From an uncultured Bacteroidales bacterium (GTDB lineage: Bacteria; Bacteroidota; Bacteroidia; Bacteroidales; UBA11471), in contig CANQDQ010000004.1 of NCBI GenBank assembly GCA_947593515.1, positions 1 through 64,000 on the forward strand: a stretch of 64,000 nt of DNA. Reading direction: 5' to 3'. Made by a program: the position numbers and the translations under genes. The notes under the pieces were generated by a model. It made no database searches and had not been told where the DNA came from. It saw only the letters and a program-made list of their open reading frames with translations. Of the stretch, positions 52,317 through 61,673 are shown one piece after another (the stretch's first letter is position 1; every line of letters begins with the position of its first letter).

Positions 52317-55049
52317 ATGAAAAAATTTCGTTTTGTTTCGACTTTGTTTTTTTGTTTGGCGTTTCCTTGTATGGTGTCGGCGTATTCCGTACACGGTGTC
52401 GTACTCGATAAACTTACGGGCGATGTCCTTGTCGGCGCGGTGGTCGTTGTCAAGGAGCGACCAGCGACAGGGGCGTCGGCAGGGCTTGACGGCTCGTTTT
52501 TCTTGAAAAACCTACCCGACGATTCGCCGCTGACGCTTGTTGCCACCTATTTGGGTTATTCACCGAAAGAGTATGCAATATCTTCATCGACCGAGCGGCT
52601 GAAAATAGAGTTGATGCCGACGGAGCACGCTTTGAACGAGGTCGTTGTGGCGGCTGCCTACGACCGCTCGACCGAACTCGGCGCCCGCTATATCGAGCGC
52701 AGCGCTCCGACCGTGATGAACATCATGAGCGCACGAAGCATTGAAATATCGCCCGATGTTACGGTCGCCGGCGTATTACAGCGCATATCGGGGGTAACGA
52801 TGGAGCGCAGCGGCACGGGCGAAGGCGAATATGCCGTATTGCGCGGCATGGATAAACGCTATAACTATACGCTTGTCGATGGCGTAAAGATTCCCAGTCC
52901 CGATAACAAGAACCGATATATCCCGCTCGATATTTTCCCGAGCGAGATGCTCGACCGTCTCGAAGTTACCAAATCGCTCACCGCCGATATGGAGGGCGAT
53001 GCCTCCGGCGGCGTGGTGAATATGGTGATGAAAGAGGCGCCTGCGTCGCGTCTGTTCGACGCTAATGTCTCTGTTGGGTACAATTCTCTGTTTTTCGGCA
53101 ATCGCTTTCAGACGTTCGACCGGCGCGGGACGACCCGCACTTCGCCTCGCAAAGCATACGGCAAGGAGTATGATGCAGTGCTTTCCGATTTCGGAAAAGG
53201 TACGCAGCAATTTTCGGAGCGGGCGGCGCTGCCCGACCTCACTTTCGGCACGACGTGGGGCGACCGTTTCCTCCACGACCGGCTGGGCATCGTGGCGGCA
53301 GGGAGTTTGCAGAATTTCAATCGGGGCGTGTCGTCGCTCTTTTTCGAGGATAACATGACGCAGACCGAGCCGACGGTGAGGCTTACCCAAATGAAAAACC
53401 GTTTTTATTCCGAAAACCGAACACAGTACGGGGTGCATCTCAAAGCCGACTGGCGACCGAATCGGTGCAATCTCTTTTCGGTCTATCTCCTGTACGTCGG
53501 CACCCATACGGCGCAGACGAGGGACACCCGTGCCACCAACCTCTCGCTCAACTATGCGCCCGACGAGGGCAATGCGTTGGAGGAGTGGCAGACCCGTTCG
53601 CGCCTTGTTGCCCAACATATCGCGGCGGTTACCCTGCATGGGGAACATTCTTTTGCCCGCGATTTCATGACCGAATGGTCGCTCGTCTATGCCGATGCCC
53701 GCAACAGTCAGCCCGACAATACTTATATTTTGCTCGAAAACGACCGTAACGATTCTATCGACAAGGTGAGAGCCGACAATATGGAGCGCCGCTGGGAGAG
53801 CAGCAGCGACCGCGATTTGTCGGCGGCAGCCGATTTTACCCGCATCTTCAAGGCGTGTCGCATTCCCGTAGAACTGAAATGGGGCGGACTCTATCGCGAC
53901 AAACGTCGCACCAATGATTATGTGTCGTACCGTTTCACGACGGAGTATCAACAACTGTTCGGATACGATTTCGATTCACCCGATGAAATAGCGTGGAAAC
54001 TGCAAACCGCACGCGGCAGCGTGGGACCTCTCGATTACGATGCGCACGAATGTATAGGCGCGCTTTATTTGCTTTGCCGTTTGGGCGGCGAGCGGTGGCA
54101 GCTTATTGCCGGTGTCCGTGCCGAGCATACCGATCAGGGGTATCATATGTATTACCCCAACTACGGCGATTCGCCCGACGGCAGACAACGTTACTGGGAC
54201 ATTCTCCCGTCGCTGCATTTCCGCTATTCGCCGGCGAAGAACATGAATTTGCGTCTTTCCTATTTCCGTTCGCTCAATCGTCCGGGATTTTTTGAAATCG
54301 TGCCGTATTCGATTATCACCGAAGATTATGCCGAATACGGGAACAAGGATTTGCAGCGCGCCCGCATCGACAACGTCGATTTGCGCTGGGAGTGGTTCCC
54401 GCATACGACCGACGAAGTGATGGTCGGACTTTTCTACAAACACCTCCGAAACCCTATCGAATATGCCTATTATTCTGTCAATAACCGGCAATTCGGCTAC
54501 GGTCCTGCCAATCTGGGCAACGCCGACAATGCCGGTGTGGAAATTGATGTCATCAAGTATTTCCGTTGTTTCGGCATCAAGATGAATTATACCTATACAT
54601 TCTCCCGCATCACGACGCCGAAAACGCTTTACACACAAGCCTCTGGCGAGTGGCAGCGTCTTTCAGTGCCGCAGTCGCGTCCGCTGGTGGAACAAACCCC
54701 GCACGTCGCCAACCTTTCGCTCCTTTACAAGGACGGCAGGACGGGTTGGGACGCTCAATTGGCATTTACCTGTACGGGCGAAAAAATGGCGGTGGTGTCG
54801 CATTACTACGATTCCGATTATTGGGACGGCGCCCTATTTTCGCTCGACGCTTCGGTGGAAAAACGGTTCGGACGCCGGTTTTCGGTTTACGCCAAAGCCG
54901 TCAATCTGCTGAATGCGCATAACAAACGCTATATCAAGACGACCAACGCATACAATTTCAAATACCCTTCGCAATCGACCGACCGCACACTGATACGCGA
55001 CAACTGTTCGGGCATCGGCTTCATGGCGGGTGTGCGTTGCAAACTATGA
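52317..55049 (+). CDS. TonB-dependent outer-membrane receptor
   Basis: 910 residues. Signal peptide to about residue 23 (MVSAYS), a carboxypeptidase-regulatory-like domain (VHGVVLDKLTGDVLVGAVVV, about 24-105), a plug with VLQRISGVTMERSGTGEGE and VDGVKIPSPDNKNRYIPLDI, and a barrel ending GIGFMAGVRCKL. It is shorter than SusC proteins and has no SusD partner, so it belongs to the general TonB-receptor class. The operon context (phosphatase downstream, 11-bp repeats upstream) suggests uptake of a phosphorylated compound or phosphate chelate; that is inference. Confidence 0.88.
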   Translation: MKKFRFVSTLFFCLAFPCMVSAYSVHGVVLDKLTGDVLVGAVVVVKERPATGASAGLDGSFFLKNLPDDSPLTLVATYLGYSPKEYAISSSTERLKIELMPTEHALNEVVVAAAYDRSTELGARYIERSAPTVMNIMSARSIEISPDVTVAGVLQRISGVTMERSGTGEGEYAVLRGMDKRYNYTLVDGVKIPSPDNKNRYIPLDIFPSEMLDRLEVTKSLTADMEGDASGGVVNMVMKEAPASRLFDANVSVGYNSLFFGNRFQTFDRRGTTRTSPRKAYGKEYDAVLSDFGKGTQQFSERAALPDLTFGTTWGDRFLHDRLGIVAAGSLQNFNRGVSSLFFEDNMTQTEPTVRLTQMKNRFYSENRTQYGVHLKADWRPNRCNLFSVYLLYVGTHTAQTRDTRATNLSLNYAPDEGNALEEWQTRSRLVAQHIAAVTLHGEHSFARDFMTEWSLVYADARNSQPDNTYILLENDRNDSIDKVRADNMERRWESSSDRDLSAAADFTRIFKACRIPVELKWGGLYRDKRRTNDYVSYRFTTEYQQLFGYDFDSPDEIAWKLQTARGSVGPLDYDAHECIGALYLLCRLGGERWQLIAGVRAEHTDQGYHMYYPNYGDSPDGRQRYWDILPSLHFRYSPAKNMNLRLSYFRSLNRPGFFEIVPYSIITEDYAEYGNKDLQRARIDNVDLRWEWFPHTTDEVMVGLFYKHLRNPIEYAYYSVNNRQFGYGPANLGNADNAGVEIDVIKYFRCFGIKMNYTYTFSRITTPKTLYTQASGEWQRLSVPQSRPLVEQTPHVANLSLLYKDGRTGWDAQLAFTCTGEKMAVVSHYYDSDYWDGALFSLDASVEKRFGRRFSVYAKAVNLLNAHNKRYIKTTNAYNFKYPSQSTDRTLIRDNCSGIGFMAGVRCKL

Positions 55050-55090
55050 TACAACAATACGATAAACCTAACTTTTAATTTCAAACGAAA

Positions 55091-56410
55091 ATGAAACATC
55101 TCAGAAACATGGCAATGTTTTTTGCCGTAGTATGTATCGCCGTTTCCTGTTCGGACGAAAACGACACGCCGAATGTAGTGCCCGACGAAGGCGGTGCTTC
55201 GACCACCGTGAATGGAAAAGAAAAAATCGTGTGGAAGAAAGATTCCACCGTAATCCTTACCGACCATTTCCTTGTTGCCGAAAATCAGGCACTCGTAGTG
55301 GAGGAGGGGGTTACCGTCATCGCCTCCAATCCCGAAGTGAAGCCCGAAATCGTGGTTTTGGGCGATATGTATTGTTTGGGCAGCGCCGCACACCCGATTC
55401 TTTTTACAGTGGAGCCGACTTACCGTGCCGACCGCTTTTCCCGTAAATGGGGAGGCATCATCTGCGGCTTCGATTGCGGCGAACTGGTTTTGCGCCACAC
55501 CACCATCGAATACGGCGGCGCTCAGACTACCGAAAACTCGCTTTCGTTCCGCAATTCGCTGTTCAAGACCGAAACGGGCGAGGGCGTTCCTGCCGTACAC
55601 TTTTGCAACCCTCATGGCAAAATGCTGATACAGAACTGCACGTTCCGCAACAATGCCGAAGACCAAATATACATTACGGGTGGCGAGTCGATTGTGTGCG
55701 ACAATCGTTTCATCTGCAACGGCGAGGACGGTGGCGAAGCCATTAATTACAAGTCCGACTGCAAAGCCGACATCGCTTTCAATCTTATCTACGATGCCAA
55801 TACCAACGGTTTCAAGCTGTCGAACAAAGGTTTCGTCGAGAGTCAGTCGCATCTCTGCTGCTACAATAATACGATTGTCGATTCGGGCTGGCGGCGTCCC
55901 AGCCAAAAAGGCGGTTCGATATGGTTGGAAGAGAATATTCGCGCCGAATTATACAACAACCTCGTGTACGACTGCCGTTGGGGGCTGAAACAGGCTGTCG
56001 ATGCACCTGCCGACACCCGCAGCGTCATTACGCCCAATTACTATTACGCCGCGACGGCGGAGGGTGTCGCCCAAATGCAGGGCGATGACGAAAAAGGGAT
56101 TCTTAACGGTTCGTCTGACATCATGAGCGCTTCGGCTGGCGACAAAAATCCGCTCTTTGTCTATTTCCCGCAACAGAGCGATATGAATATCAACGTCGGT
56201 TCCAACGGTGCGGGCGCGCCTGCCGTGTGGAACGATGCGTGGGATTTTCATCTTATGGTCGGCTCGCCGGCTTTGACCGGCGGCAATACGGCTTTTATCC
56301 GCCATTATGCCGGCGGGCTTTCCTTCGCCGGACTGGGCGAACTTACCGGTAGCGCGCTTGTTTATTCTCCGGCTCCCGCCGCTTGGTTCGGGGCATTCGG
56401 GACGAAATGA
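55091..56410 (+). CDS. Right-handed beta-helix surface lipoprotein
   Basis: 439 residues; lipobox IAVSC with Cys20, then SDENDT, an acidic surface-export signal. The first part (WKKDSTVILTDHFLVAENQA, VVEEGVTVIA) and GELVLRHTTIEYGGA, LIQNCTFRNNAEDQIYITGG and NNLVYDCRWGLKQ are rungs of a parallel beta-helix. This fold is used for polysaccharide or adhesin binding. It lies between the TonB receptor (41 bp) and the phosphatase gene (16 bp) and is clearly in their operon. Specific function unknown; it may present substrate to the receptor. Confidence 0.72.
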   Translation: MKHLRNMAMFFAVVCIAVSCSDENDTPNVVPDEGGASTTVNGKEKIVWKKDSTVILTDHFLVAENQALVVEEGVTVIASNPEVKPEIVVLGDMYCLGSAAHPILFTVEPTYRADRFSRKWGGIICGFDCGELVLRHTTIEYGGAQTTENSLSFRNSLFKTETGEGVPAVHFCNPHGKMLIQNCTFRNNAEDQIYITGGESIVCDNRFICNGEDGGEAINYKSDCKADIAFNLIYDANTNGFKLSNKGFVESQSHLCCYNNTIVDSGWRRPSQKGGSIWLEENIRAELYNNLVYDCRWGLKQAVDAPADTRSVITPNYYYAATAEGVAQMQGDDEKGILNGSSDIMSASAGDKNPLFVYFPQQSDMNINVGSNGAGAPAVWNDAWDFHLMVGSPALTGGNTAFIRHYAGGLSFAGLGELTGSALVYSPAPAAWFGAFGTK

Positions 56411-56426
56411 TAAAGGTAAAAAAGAA

Positions 56427-57368
56427 ATGAAAAAGATTGGATTACTCTTGTGCGTGCTGCTATATGTAGCACGCACTTTCGCCCAGACTCCGGTGCCGGA
56501 AGTACCGCCGATGGGCGAAGACGCCCATTCGTTCATCGTTGCCAACGATTTGGGGCGCAACGGTTGGTACGAACAGAAAACGATTGCCGAACTTATGGGC
56601 GGTTTGGCGGAAAAAATGGACATCGAATTTGTCGCCGCTCTCGGCGACGTGCATCATTTCGAGGGCGTGGCGTCGGTCGATGATCCCTTGTGGCTGACCA
56701 ATTACGAACTTATCTATACCCACCCCGAACTGATGCTCCCTTGGTACGCGATTCTCGGCAACCATGAGTATCGCGGAAATACGCAGGCGGTGCTCGACTA
56801 TGCCCGTCGCAGCCGCCGTTGGTCGCCGCTGGGGCGTTATTATGCCGTTGAGCAAGAAGCCGGCGGCCGCGAAAAGATGCTGCTCGTATTTATTGACACC
56901 ACCCCGTTGATCGATAAATACCGGAACGACCGCGAAGATTATCCCGACGCAGCGAAACAGAATCGCGAAAAACAGCTCCGTTGGATAGAAAAGACATTGA
57001 AAAACAGTACAGCGAAATGGAAAATCGTCATGGGACACCACCCTGTGTATGCCGATACCGGAAAAGACGAATCGGAACGGCAAGATATGCAACGCCGCTT
57101 GAAACCGTTGCTCGATGCCTATGGTGTCGATATGTATATCTGTGGACATATCCATAATTTCCAACATCTACAACCTGCCGGCAGCGAAGTACACTATGTG
57201 GTGAACTCGTCAGCGTCGCTTGCGCGCGAAGTCAAGCCTGTCGCCGGTACGCTCTTTTGCAGTCCCGAAGCAGGATTCTCGGTCGTTTCTGCCGACGACG
57301 ATAGCCTGTCGCTGTACATGATCGACAGCAAGGGAAAAATCATTCACACCATTACCGTCGAGAAATAG
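56427..57368 (+). CDS. Purple-acid-phosphatase-like metallophosphoesterase
   Basis: 313 residues from the ATG at 56427, which starts the signal peptide MKKIGLLLCVLLYVARTFAQ. The five metallophosphoesterase motifs are present: FIVANDLGRNGWY, LGDVHHF, LGNHEYRG, MGHHPVY and CGHIHNFQH. Size and motif order fit the tartrate-resistant (type 5) acid phosphatase group, exported enzymes that release phosphate from esters. The 3' end runs to the right-hand 21-bp direct repeat (the stop is its immediate neighbour). Supports a phosphate-scavenging role for the islet. Confidence 0.85.
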   Translation: MKKIGLLLCVLLYVARTFAQTPVPEVPPMGEDAHSFIVANDLGRNGWYEQKTIAELMGGLAEKMDIEFVAALGDVHHFEGVASVDDPLWLTNYELIYTHPELMLPWYAILGNHEYRGNTQAVLDYARRSRRWSPLGRYYAVEQEAGGREKMLLVFIDTTPLIDKYRNDREDYPDAAKQNREKQLRWIEKTLKNSTAKWKIVMGHHPVYADTGKDESERQDMQRRLKPLLDAYGVDMYICGHIHNFQHLQPAGSEVHYVVNSSASLAREVKPVAGTLFCSPEAGFSVVSADDDSLSLYMIDSKGKIIHTITVEK

Positions 57369-57389
57369 CGACAGCACGCCGTTGATTTG
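57369..57389 (+). repeat. 21-bp direct repeat, right copy (attachment-like)
   Basis: Identical to 52141-52161 and starting right after the phosphatase stop codon. The left half of the ssrA hairpin is not present here, so this is not a second full terminator. Confidence 0.8.
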
Positions 57390-57460
57390 CAATATTACTG
57401 AAAAATTTTCCTCTGCTGTCGGGGGCGGCATGGGAAAATTTTTTGTATTTCTGCGACAAG

Positions 57461-57477
57461 CTGCCACATTCTGGCAG
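57461..57477 (+). promoter_or_regulatory. Palindrome CTGCCA-N5-TGGCAG in the WYL gene promoter
   Basis: CTGCCA-CATTC-TGGCAG is a perfect 6-bp inverted repeat centred 18 bp before the -7 box TATCTTTG (57488-57495). Its position covers the promoter spacer, as expected for an autoregulatory operator. Confidence 0.55.
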
Positions 57478-57487
57478 TATATTGTAC

Positions 57488-57495
57488 TATCTTTG
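57488..57495 (+). promoter_or_regulatory. -7 box of the WYL-GIY-YIG operon
   Basis: TATCTTTG, 25 bp before the ATG at 57521; no consensus -33 box. Confidence 0.6.
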
Positions 57496-57520
57496 CAAAA
57501 GTATTAAATCGATAAAAACC

Positions 57521-58462
57521 ATGGCCGCAACCCTTTTCAACCGTTACATTTGGCTGGCAGATAACATTTTCCGCGCCGGTGAGCGAGGTATTACTTTCGA
57601 GGAAATCAATCGCCGCTGGGTGCGGTCGCAGTACAACGAAACCGAAGGAGAGTACCCCGAACGCTCGTTTCACCGCCACAAGAATGAAATCAAAGAATTG
57701 TTCGACATCGACATCGAATGCAACAAGCGCACAGGCTGTTATTACATAGCCAATGCCGAAGACATGGAGCAGGGCGGCGTGCGCACATGGCTGCTGAACA
57801 CCTTTGCCGTCAATAATCTTATCAACGAGAGCCACCACCTCAAACGGCGGATTCTTTTCGAGAATATCCCTTCGGGGCGGCAGTACCTGACGCCGATTAT
57901 CGAGGCGATGCGCGACGGTATGGCTGTATCCCTCTCTTATAAAAGTTTCAAACGCGACGAGGTATCGACTTTCGAAGTCTGTCCCTATTGCGTCAAAGTG
58001 TTCCGGCAGCGCTGGTATATGCTGGCACGAAGTGTCGGCAGCGAACGGCTGCGCACCTATGCGCTCGACCGCATCGTGGCACTGCTCCCGACCGAAACGC
58101 CCTTTACCCTGCCTAAGGATTTCGATGCCGCAGCCTATTTCGCCGGCGCGTTCGGAATCATTGTCAATGACGGCAGTGCCGTCGAAACGGTTCGCATCAA
58201 GGTCGATGCTTGGCAATGCAACTATCTGCGCACTTTGCCGCTGCACGCTTCGCAGCAGGAAGTTGAAACGACCGATGATTATTCGGTGTTCACCTACCGT
58301 CTGCGTCCGACTTTCGATTTCCGGCAGGAGCTGCATTCGCTCGGCGCGGCGGTCGAAGTACTGGCGCCCGCACAGCTGCGCGACGATTTCGCCGCAGAAG
58401 CCGCCCGAATGGCTGCGATGTACCGAAAAGCCCCTAATGAAAGCTGCCCCGATAAAAAATAA
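57521..58462 (+). CDS. WYL-domain transcriptional regulator
   Basis: 313 residues from the ATG at 57521 (MAATLFNRYIWLADNIFRAG); upstream in-frame codons lie within the promoter. The N-terminal part (about 1-70) is a winged helix with FEEINRRWVRS and ERSFHRHKNEIKELFDI. The WYL domain (about 135-225) contains PYCVKVFRQRWYMLARSVGS (the residues R-W-Y-M replace W-Y-L) and LRTYALDRI; a C-terminal extension (WCX) follows. WYL regulators sense a ligand or nucleic acid and often control anti-phage or DNA-damage genes. The next gene encodes a GIY-YIG-like protein 30 bp downstream. Confidence 0.85.
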   Translation: MAATLFNRYIWLADNIFRAGERGITFEEINRRWVRSQYNETEGEYPERSFHRHKNEIKELFDIDIECNKRTGCYYIANAEDMEQGGVRTWLLNTFAVNNLINESHHLKRRILFENIPSGRQYLTPIIEAMRDGMAVSLSYKSFKRDEVSTFEVCPYCVKVFRQRWYMLARSVGSERLRTYALDRIVALLPTETPFTLPKDFDAAAYFAGAFGIIVNDGSAVETVRIKVDAWQCNYLRTLPLHASQQEVETTDDYSVFTYRLRPTFDFRQELHSLGAAVEVLAPAQLRDDFAAEAARMAAMYRKAPNESCPDKK

Positions 58463-58492
58463 TCTGATTATTAACCCATTAAACTTTCTACA

Positions 58493-59053
58493 ATGACTGT
58501 AACAGAACTTTTTAAGCAAATCGGTATTACCGCCAATATCGGTAAAGTCCGTTGGGGAACAACATTTAATTGTTCTTTGCAGGGAATTTACATCGTTTCC
58601 ACGAGTGGCGATCCCAATGCAGAACTGTCGGGCGAACCCCGATTCGACGAACAGGCGATTCAAACATGGATCGACCGGTTGCCGGACTTTACGCTCGACG
58701 ATAAGAAGCCGACCGTAGAAACCCTTGTGCAGCGTCTTCGCTCTTTCTGGCTTCCCGAAGAAAATGTACTCTATATCGGAAAGACCGACGCAGCGTTGAA
58801 AAGACGTGTCAATGCTTACTACAAGACCGAACTGGGTGCACGCAAACCGCACTCCGGCGGACAATGGTTGAAAACGCTGCGCAACATAGACGAACTGTTC
58901 GTGTATTACGCACCGACAGACCGACCCGAAGAAAAAGAAGCCGCTCTCTTGAAATATTTTTATGATTCGGCAGGAGAACTCCCATTTGCCAACTTAGAGG
59001 GTCCCTACGGTAGAAAACCGCACGGATTGAGAAATCAGCGCGATTCGAGATAA
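58493..59053 (+). CDS. GIY-YIG-like protein
   Basis: 186 residues, no signal. GIYIVST at residues 31-37 and VLYIGKT at 92-98 supply the two strands of the GIY-YIG fold, followed by LKRRVNAYY with the conserved arginine and HSGGQWLKTL, and a late KEAALLKYF helix with the expected glutamate. The gap between GIY and YIG is about 60 residues rather than 10-15, so it holds an insertion. Nuclease activity is possible but not certain. It follows the WYL regulator and is probably its target gene. Confidence 0.65.
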   Translation: MTVTELFKQIGITANIGKVRWGTTFNCSLQGIYIVSTSGDPNAELSGEPRFDEQAIQTWIDRLPDFTLDDKKPTVETLVQRLRSFWLPEENVLYIGKTDAALKRRVNAYYKTELGARKPHSGGQWLKTLRNIDELFVYYAPTDRPEEKEAALLKYFYDSAGELPFANLEGPYGRKPHGLRNQRDSR

Positions 59054-59196
59054 AATCCGAACAACGGTCGTGAAAGAGGACAGTTTCGCTGCAATCCCCG
59101 CCATTGTATCGACGGGGATTTTTTTGAATCGAAATTCACCCGCCGAGCCCTTGTCGAATGGTGCCGGCGCAAGACATAAAATCGGATATTAGTTTT

Positions 59197-59204
59197 TAAC
59201 TTTG
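59197..59204 (+). promoter_or_regulatory. -7 box of the exonuclease gene
   Basis: TAACTTTG, 15 bp before the ATG at 59220. No clear -33 element. Confidence 0.5.
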
Positions 59205-59219
59205 CATCGGATTGGAAAA

Positions 59220-59714
59220 ATGGAAAATTTTGCAGCCATAGATTTCGAGACGGCAAACGAGTGCCGCACGAGCGTCTGCTCGGTGGGCGTCGTGGTGGTG
59301 CGGGGCGGCGAAGTGGTCGATACGTTTTACAGCCTCATTCGCCCCGAGCCCGATTATTACCGCCGCTTTTGCTGTCAGGTACACGGACTGTCCGACGCCG
59401 ATACCTGCCGTGCGCCGCTCTTTCCCGACGTGTGGCGGCAGGTCGCGCCCCTCATTGCCGGGCTGCCGCTGGTGGCGCACAATGCCATGTTCGACGAGGG
59501 CTGCCTGCGCGCCGTGCACCGCGCCTACGGCATGGATTATCCGGAATATGAATTTTACGACACCTTGCAGGCGTCGCGCCGGACTTTCGGTCGTGCGCTG
59601 CCCAATCATCGATTGCAGACGACGGCTCAGGCGTGCGGGTACGACTTGACGAATCATCACCACGCCCTCGCCGATGCCGAGGCGTGCGCCGCCATAGCCC
59701 TGAAAATTCTTTGA
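59220..59714 (+). CDS. DnaQ-like 3'-5' exonuclease
   Basis: 164 residues from the ATG at 59220; a TTG at 59202 overlaps the -7 box and is rejected. The DEDDh catalytic set is visible: AIDFETA (Asp, Glu), LVAHNAMFDEGCL (Asp), and HHALADAEACAAIAL (His, Asp). It is a stand-alone exonuclease domain like the epsilon subunit of DNA polymerase III. Cellular substrate unknown. Convergent with the AraC gene, whose stop is 35 bp away. Confidence 0.9.
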   Translation: MENFAAIDFETANECRTSVCSVGVVVVRGGEVVDTFYSLIRPEPDYYRRFCCQVHGLSDADTCRAPLFPDVWRQVAPLIAGLPLVAHNAMFDEGCLRAVHRAYGMDYPEYEFYDTLQASRRTFGRALPNHRLQTTAQACGYDLTNHHHALADAEACAAIALKIL

Positions 59715-59749
59715 ACCGTTACGCCGAAACGGCGCCGCCCACGCCGCTT

Positions 59750-60688
59750 TTATCGGGAGGAGAGGCGATACTCCTGCGGAGTCATACCCGTATGTTCGCG
59801 AAAATATTTTCCGAAAAAGCTCTGGCACGAAAAGTGCAGGTAGTCGCTGATTTCCTGCACCGTCATGGTGGTGGACGACAGGCAGCGCTTGGCCTCCGTT
59901 ATCACGTAGTCCGAAATGATTTTGCGGGCATAGCGGCCGCTCGTTTCAAAAACGATGTTCGAGAGGTATTTGGGCGTCAGACACATTTGGTCGGCGTAGA
60001 ATTTCACTTTGCGCTCTTCGCGGTAATGTTCCTTCACCAACAGCATAAACCGGTACAGCAGCTCTTTCTGCCGCGACGACGTTTCCACCGGTTCGCGGCT
60101 GTCGCTCTGTATCAATTCCGACGACACGTAGTAGAGCAGGATATGCCGGTATTTTTGCAAAATCAAATCTTTGTAGAGGCAGTCGCTTTCGAGCGTCTCT
60201 TTCATCAGCGCGAAAATCGAAGAGAGAAATTTCATCGTTTCGGTGCGAATCCTGAAACAGCGGCTTTGCTCTATACGGTCGCGTAGCGAGAGCAGCAGCA
60301 GCGTGTTGTTGATGCCGAATATATAGTCCGACTCCTCGCTGCCCGAGCGGTTCAGTATCGTGAAAAACTGAATGTCTTTCGAGGCTTTCACCACCTTGAA
60401 ATTGTCGCCCTGTGATATTACGAAGCAGTCGCCCGCCGACAGGTCGTAGCGGCTGCTGTTGATGTCGAGGCTCAGCGACCCTTGCAGAATGCAGCTGAAA
60501 TTGTTTATATCCTTGCTCGTCAGCGTGTCTTTCAGCATCGCCTCCCGCACGGGATCGTCCATCGACAAAATCTTTTTATAGTCCGACCGGTCGAACATGA
60601 ACAGCGTAATATCGCCGTTGGTCGGGAGCGTATCGTATGAATTGTTGATGACTTCGGAAAAAGATACGTTGCGAAATTTCTTTTCCAT
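59750..60688 (-). CDS. AraC-family transcriptional regulator
   Basis: 312 residues from the ATG at 60688 (MEKKFRNVSFSEVINNSYDT). The N-terminal 190 residues form a cupin-like sensor (LQGSLSLDINSSRYDLSAGD). The C-terminal 100 residues hold two helix-turn-helix units, with KFYADQMCLTPKYLSNIV and the family signature VQEISDYLHFSCQSFFGKYF ... TGMTPQEYR. It is likely to regulate carbohydrate or stress genes; no target is evident. A -7 box TATCTTTG lies at 60720-60727. Confidence 0.9.
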   Translation of the reverse strand: MEKKFRNVSFSEVINNSYDTLPTNGDITLFMFDRSDYKKILSMDDPVREAMLKDTLTSKDINNFSCILQGSLSLDINSSRYDLSAGDCFVISQGDNFKVVKASKDIQFFTILNRSGSEESDYIFGINNTLLLLSLRDRIEQSRCFRIRTETMKFLSSIFALMKETLESDCLYKDLILQKYRHILLYYVSSELIQSDSREPVETSSRQKELLYRFMLLVKEHYREERKVKFYADQMCLTPKYLSNIVFETSGRYARKIISDYVITEAKRCLSSTTMTVQEISDYLHFSCQSFFGKYFREHTGMTPQEYRLSSR

Positions 60689-60719
60689 TTTCTTGCCTTT
60701 CTCTTTGACGTATGTTTCG

Positions 60720-60727
60720 CAAAGATA
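60720..60727 (-). promoter_or_regulatory. -7 box of the AraC gene
   Basis: The minus strand reads TATCTTTG, 31 bp before the ATG at 60688. No clear -33 box. Confidence 0.5.
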
Positions 60728-60842
60728 TACGAAAAGTATGATTCCTCCATACAAAAAACAGACTTTTTGTATAATCCGTTCCCCGCCCTCCGGAAAACCC
60801 TTTTGGCAGCGAGGCGTTCGGAAAATTCGGAGGTGCTGTAAA

Positions 60843-61673
60843 TTATTCCGTTGCCGTATCGTCGGCGGCGGGAGAGGCGTGTCGGGCTATTACGATTCCG
60901 AGCTCGTACAGCAGTGCGATAGGACAGGCGACGAGCAGCAGGGTGAATATATCGACGGTAGGGGTGATGATTGCCGCCACGATGCAGATGACGACGAAAG
61001 CGTGCCGGCGATAGCGTTTCATGTCTTGCGCGCTCATAATGCCCCATTTCGCCAGAAAAAAGGTGAGTATGGGTATTTCAAAAAGGATTCCCATAAGGAG
61101 TATCAGCATGAGAAAAGTCGAGATGTAGGAGTCGAGATTGATTTGATTCACCACCGACGCCGCTACTTGATACGTTCCCAGAAAACGGAAAGATAGGGGG
61201 AATATCAGAAAATAGGCGAGCAGCGCCCCGCAGACGAACAGCAATGCCGCGCTGGCGATAAATGCGACGGCGTACCGCTTTTCGCGTTCGTACAGGGCGG
61301 GAGCTACAAAACCGAACAGCCGGTAAATGATATAGGGGGAGGCGACCACTATTCCCACGTAAAGCGATATGCGCAGGTGTACCATGAATTGCGATACGAG
61401 CTGCGTATTGATGAGCTGTATCTCGAAATCGGGCGGGGCGAGCGAGGTTATTCCCGTGAGCGCCGCCAGATGCGACAACCCCCGATAGAGTATGAAGTCG
61501 GAGCGCGACGGCGCCATTACCGCCTCGAACACCGTATCTTTGAACAGGAAAGCGGCGACGGTGCAGAGGAGCAGCGGAATCAAACAAGAAAAGATGACTT
61601 TCCGCAGCACCTCCACGTGGTCCCAGAAAGTCATCAAACTCTCTTCGTCGGGCAATTTACTCGGCTTTTTCAT
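60843..61673 (-). CDS. tatC: Sec-independent protein translocase TatC
   Basis: 276 residues from the ATG at 61673 ([20 protein letters not shown]); the longer frame is the tatA reading frame region. Six membrane segments. The TatC signature [20 protein letters not shown] and the conserved [14 protein letters not shown], plus the loop Pro-rich segment ASPYIIYRL, are present. TatC is the receptor for twin-arginine signal peptides. It overlaps tatA by 17 bp, so the two are co-translated, and is the last gene of the RiPP-linked operon. Confidence 0.95.
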   Translation of the reverse strand: MKKPSKLPDEESLMTFWDHVEVLRKVIFSCLIPLLLCTVAAFLFKDTVFEAVMAPSRSDFILYRGLSHLAALTGITSLAPPDFEIQLINTQLVSQFMVHLRISLYVGIVVASPYIIYRLFGFVAPALYEREKRYAVAFIASAALLFVCGALLAYFLIFPLSFRFLGTYQVAASVVNQINLDSYISTFLMLILLMGILFEIPILTFFLAKWGIMSAQDMKRYRRHAFVVICIVAAIITPTVDIFTLLLVACPIALLYELGIVIARHASPAADDTATE

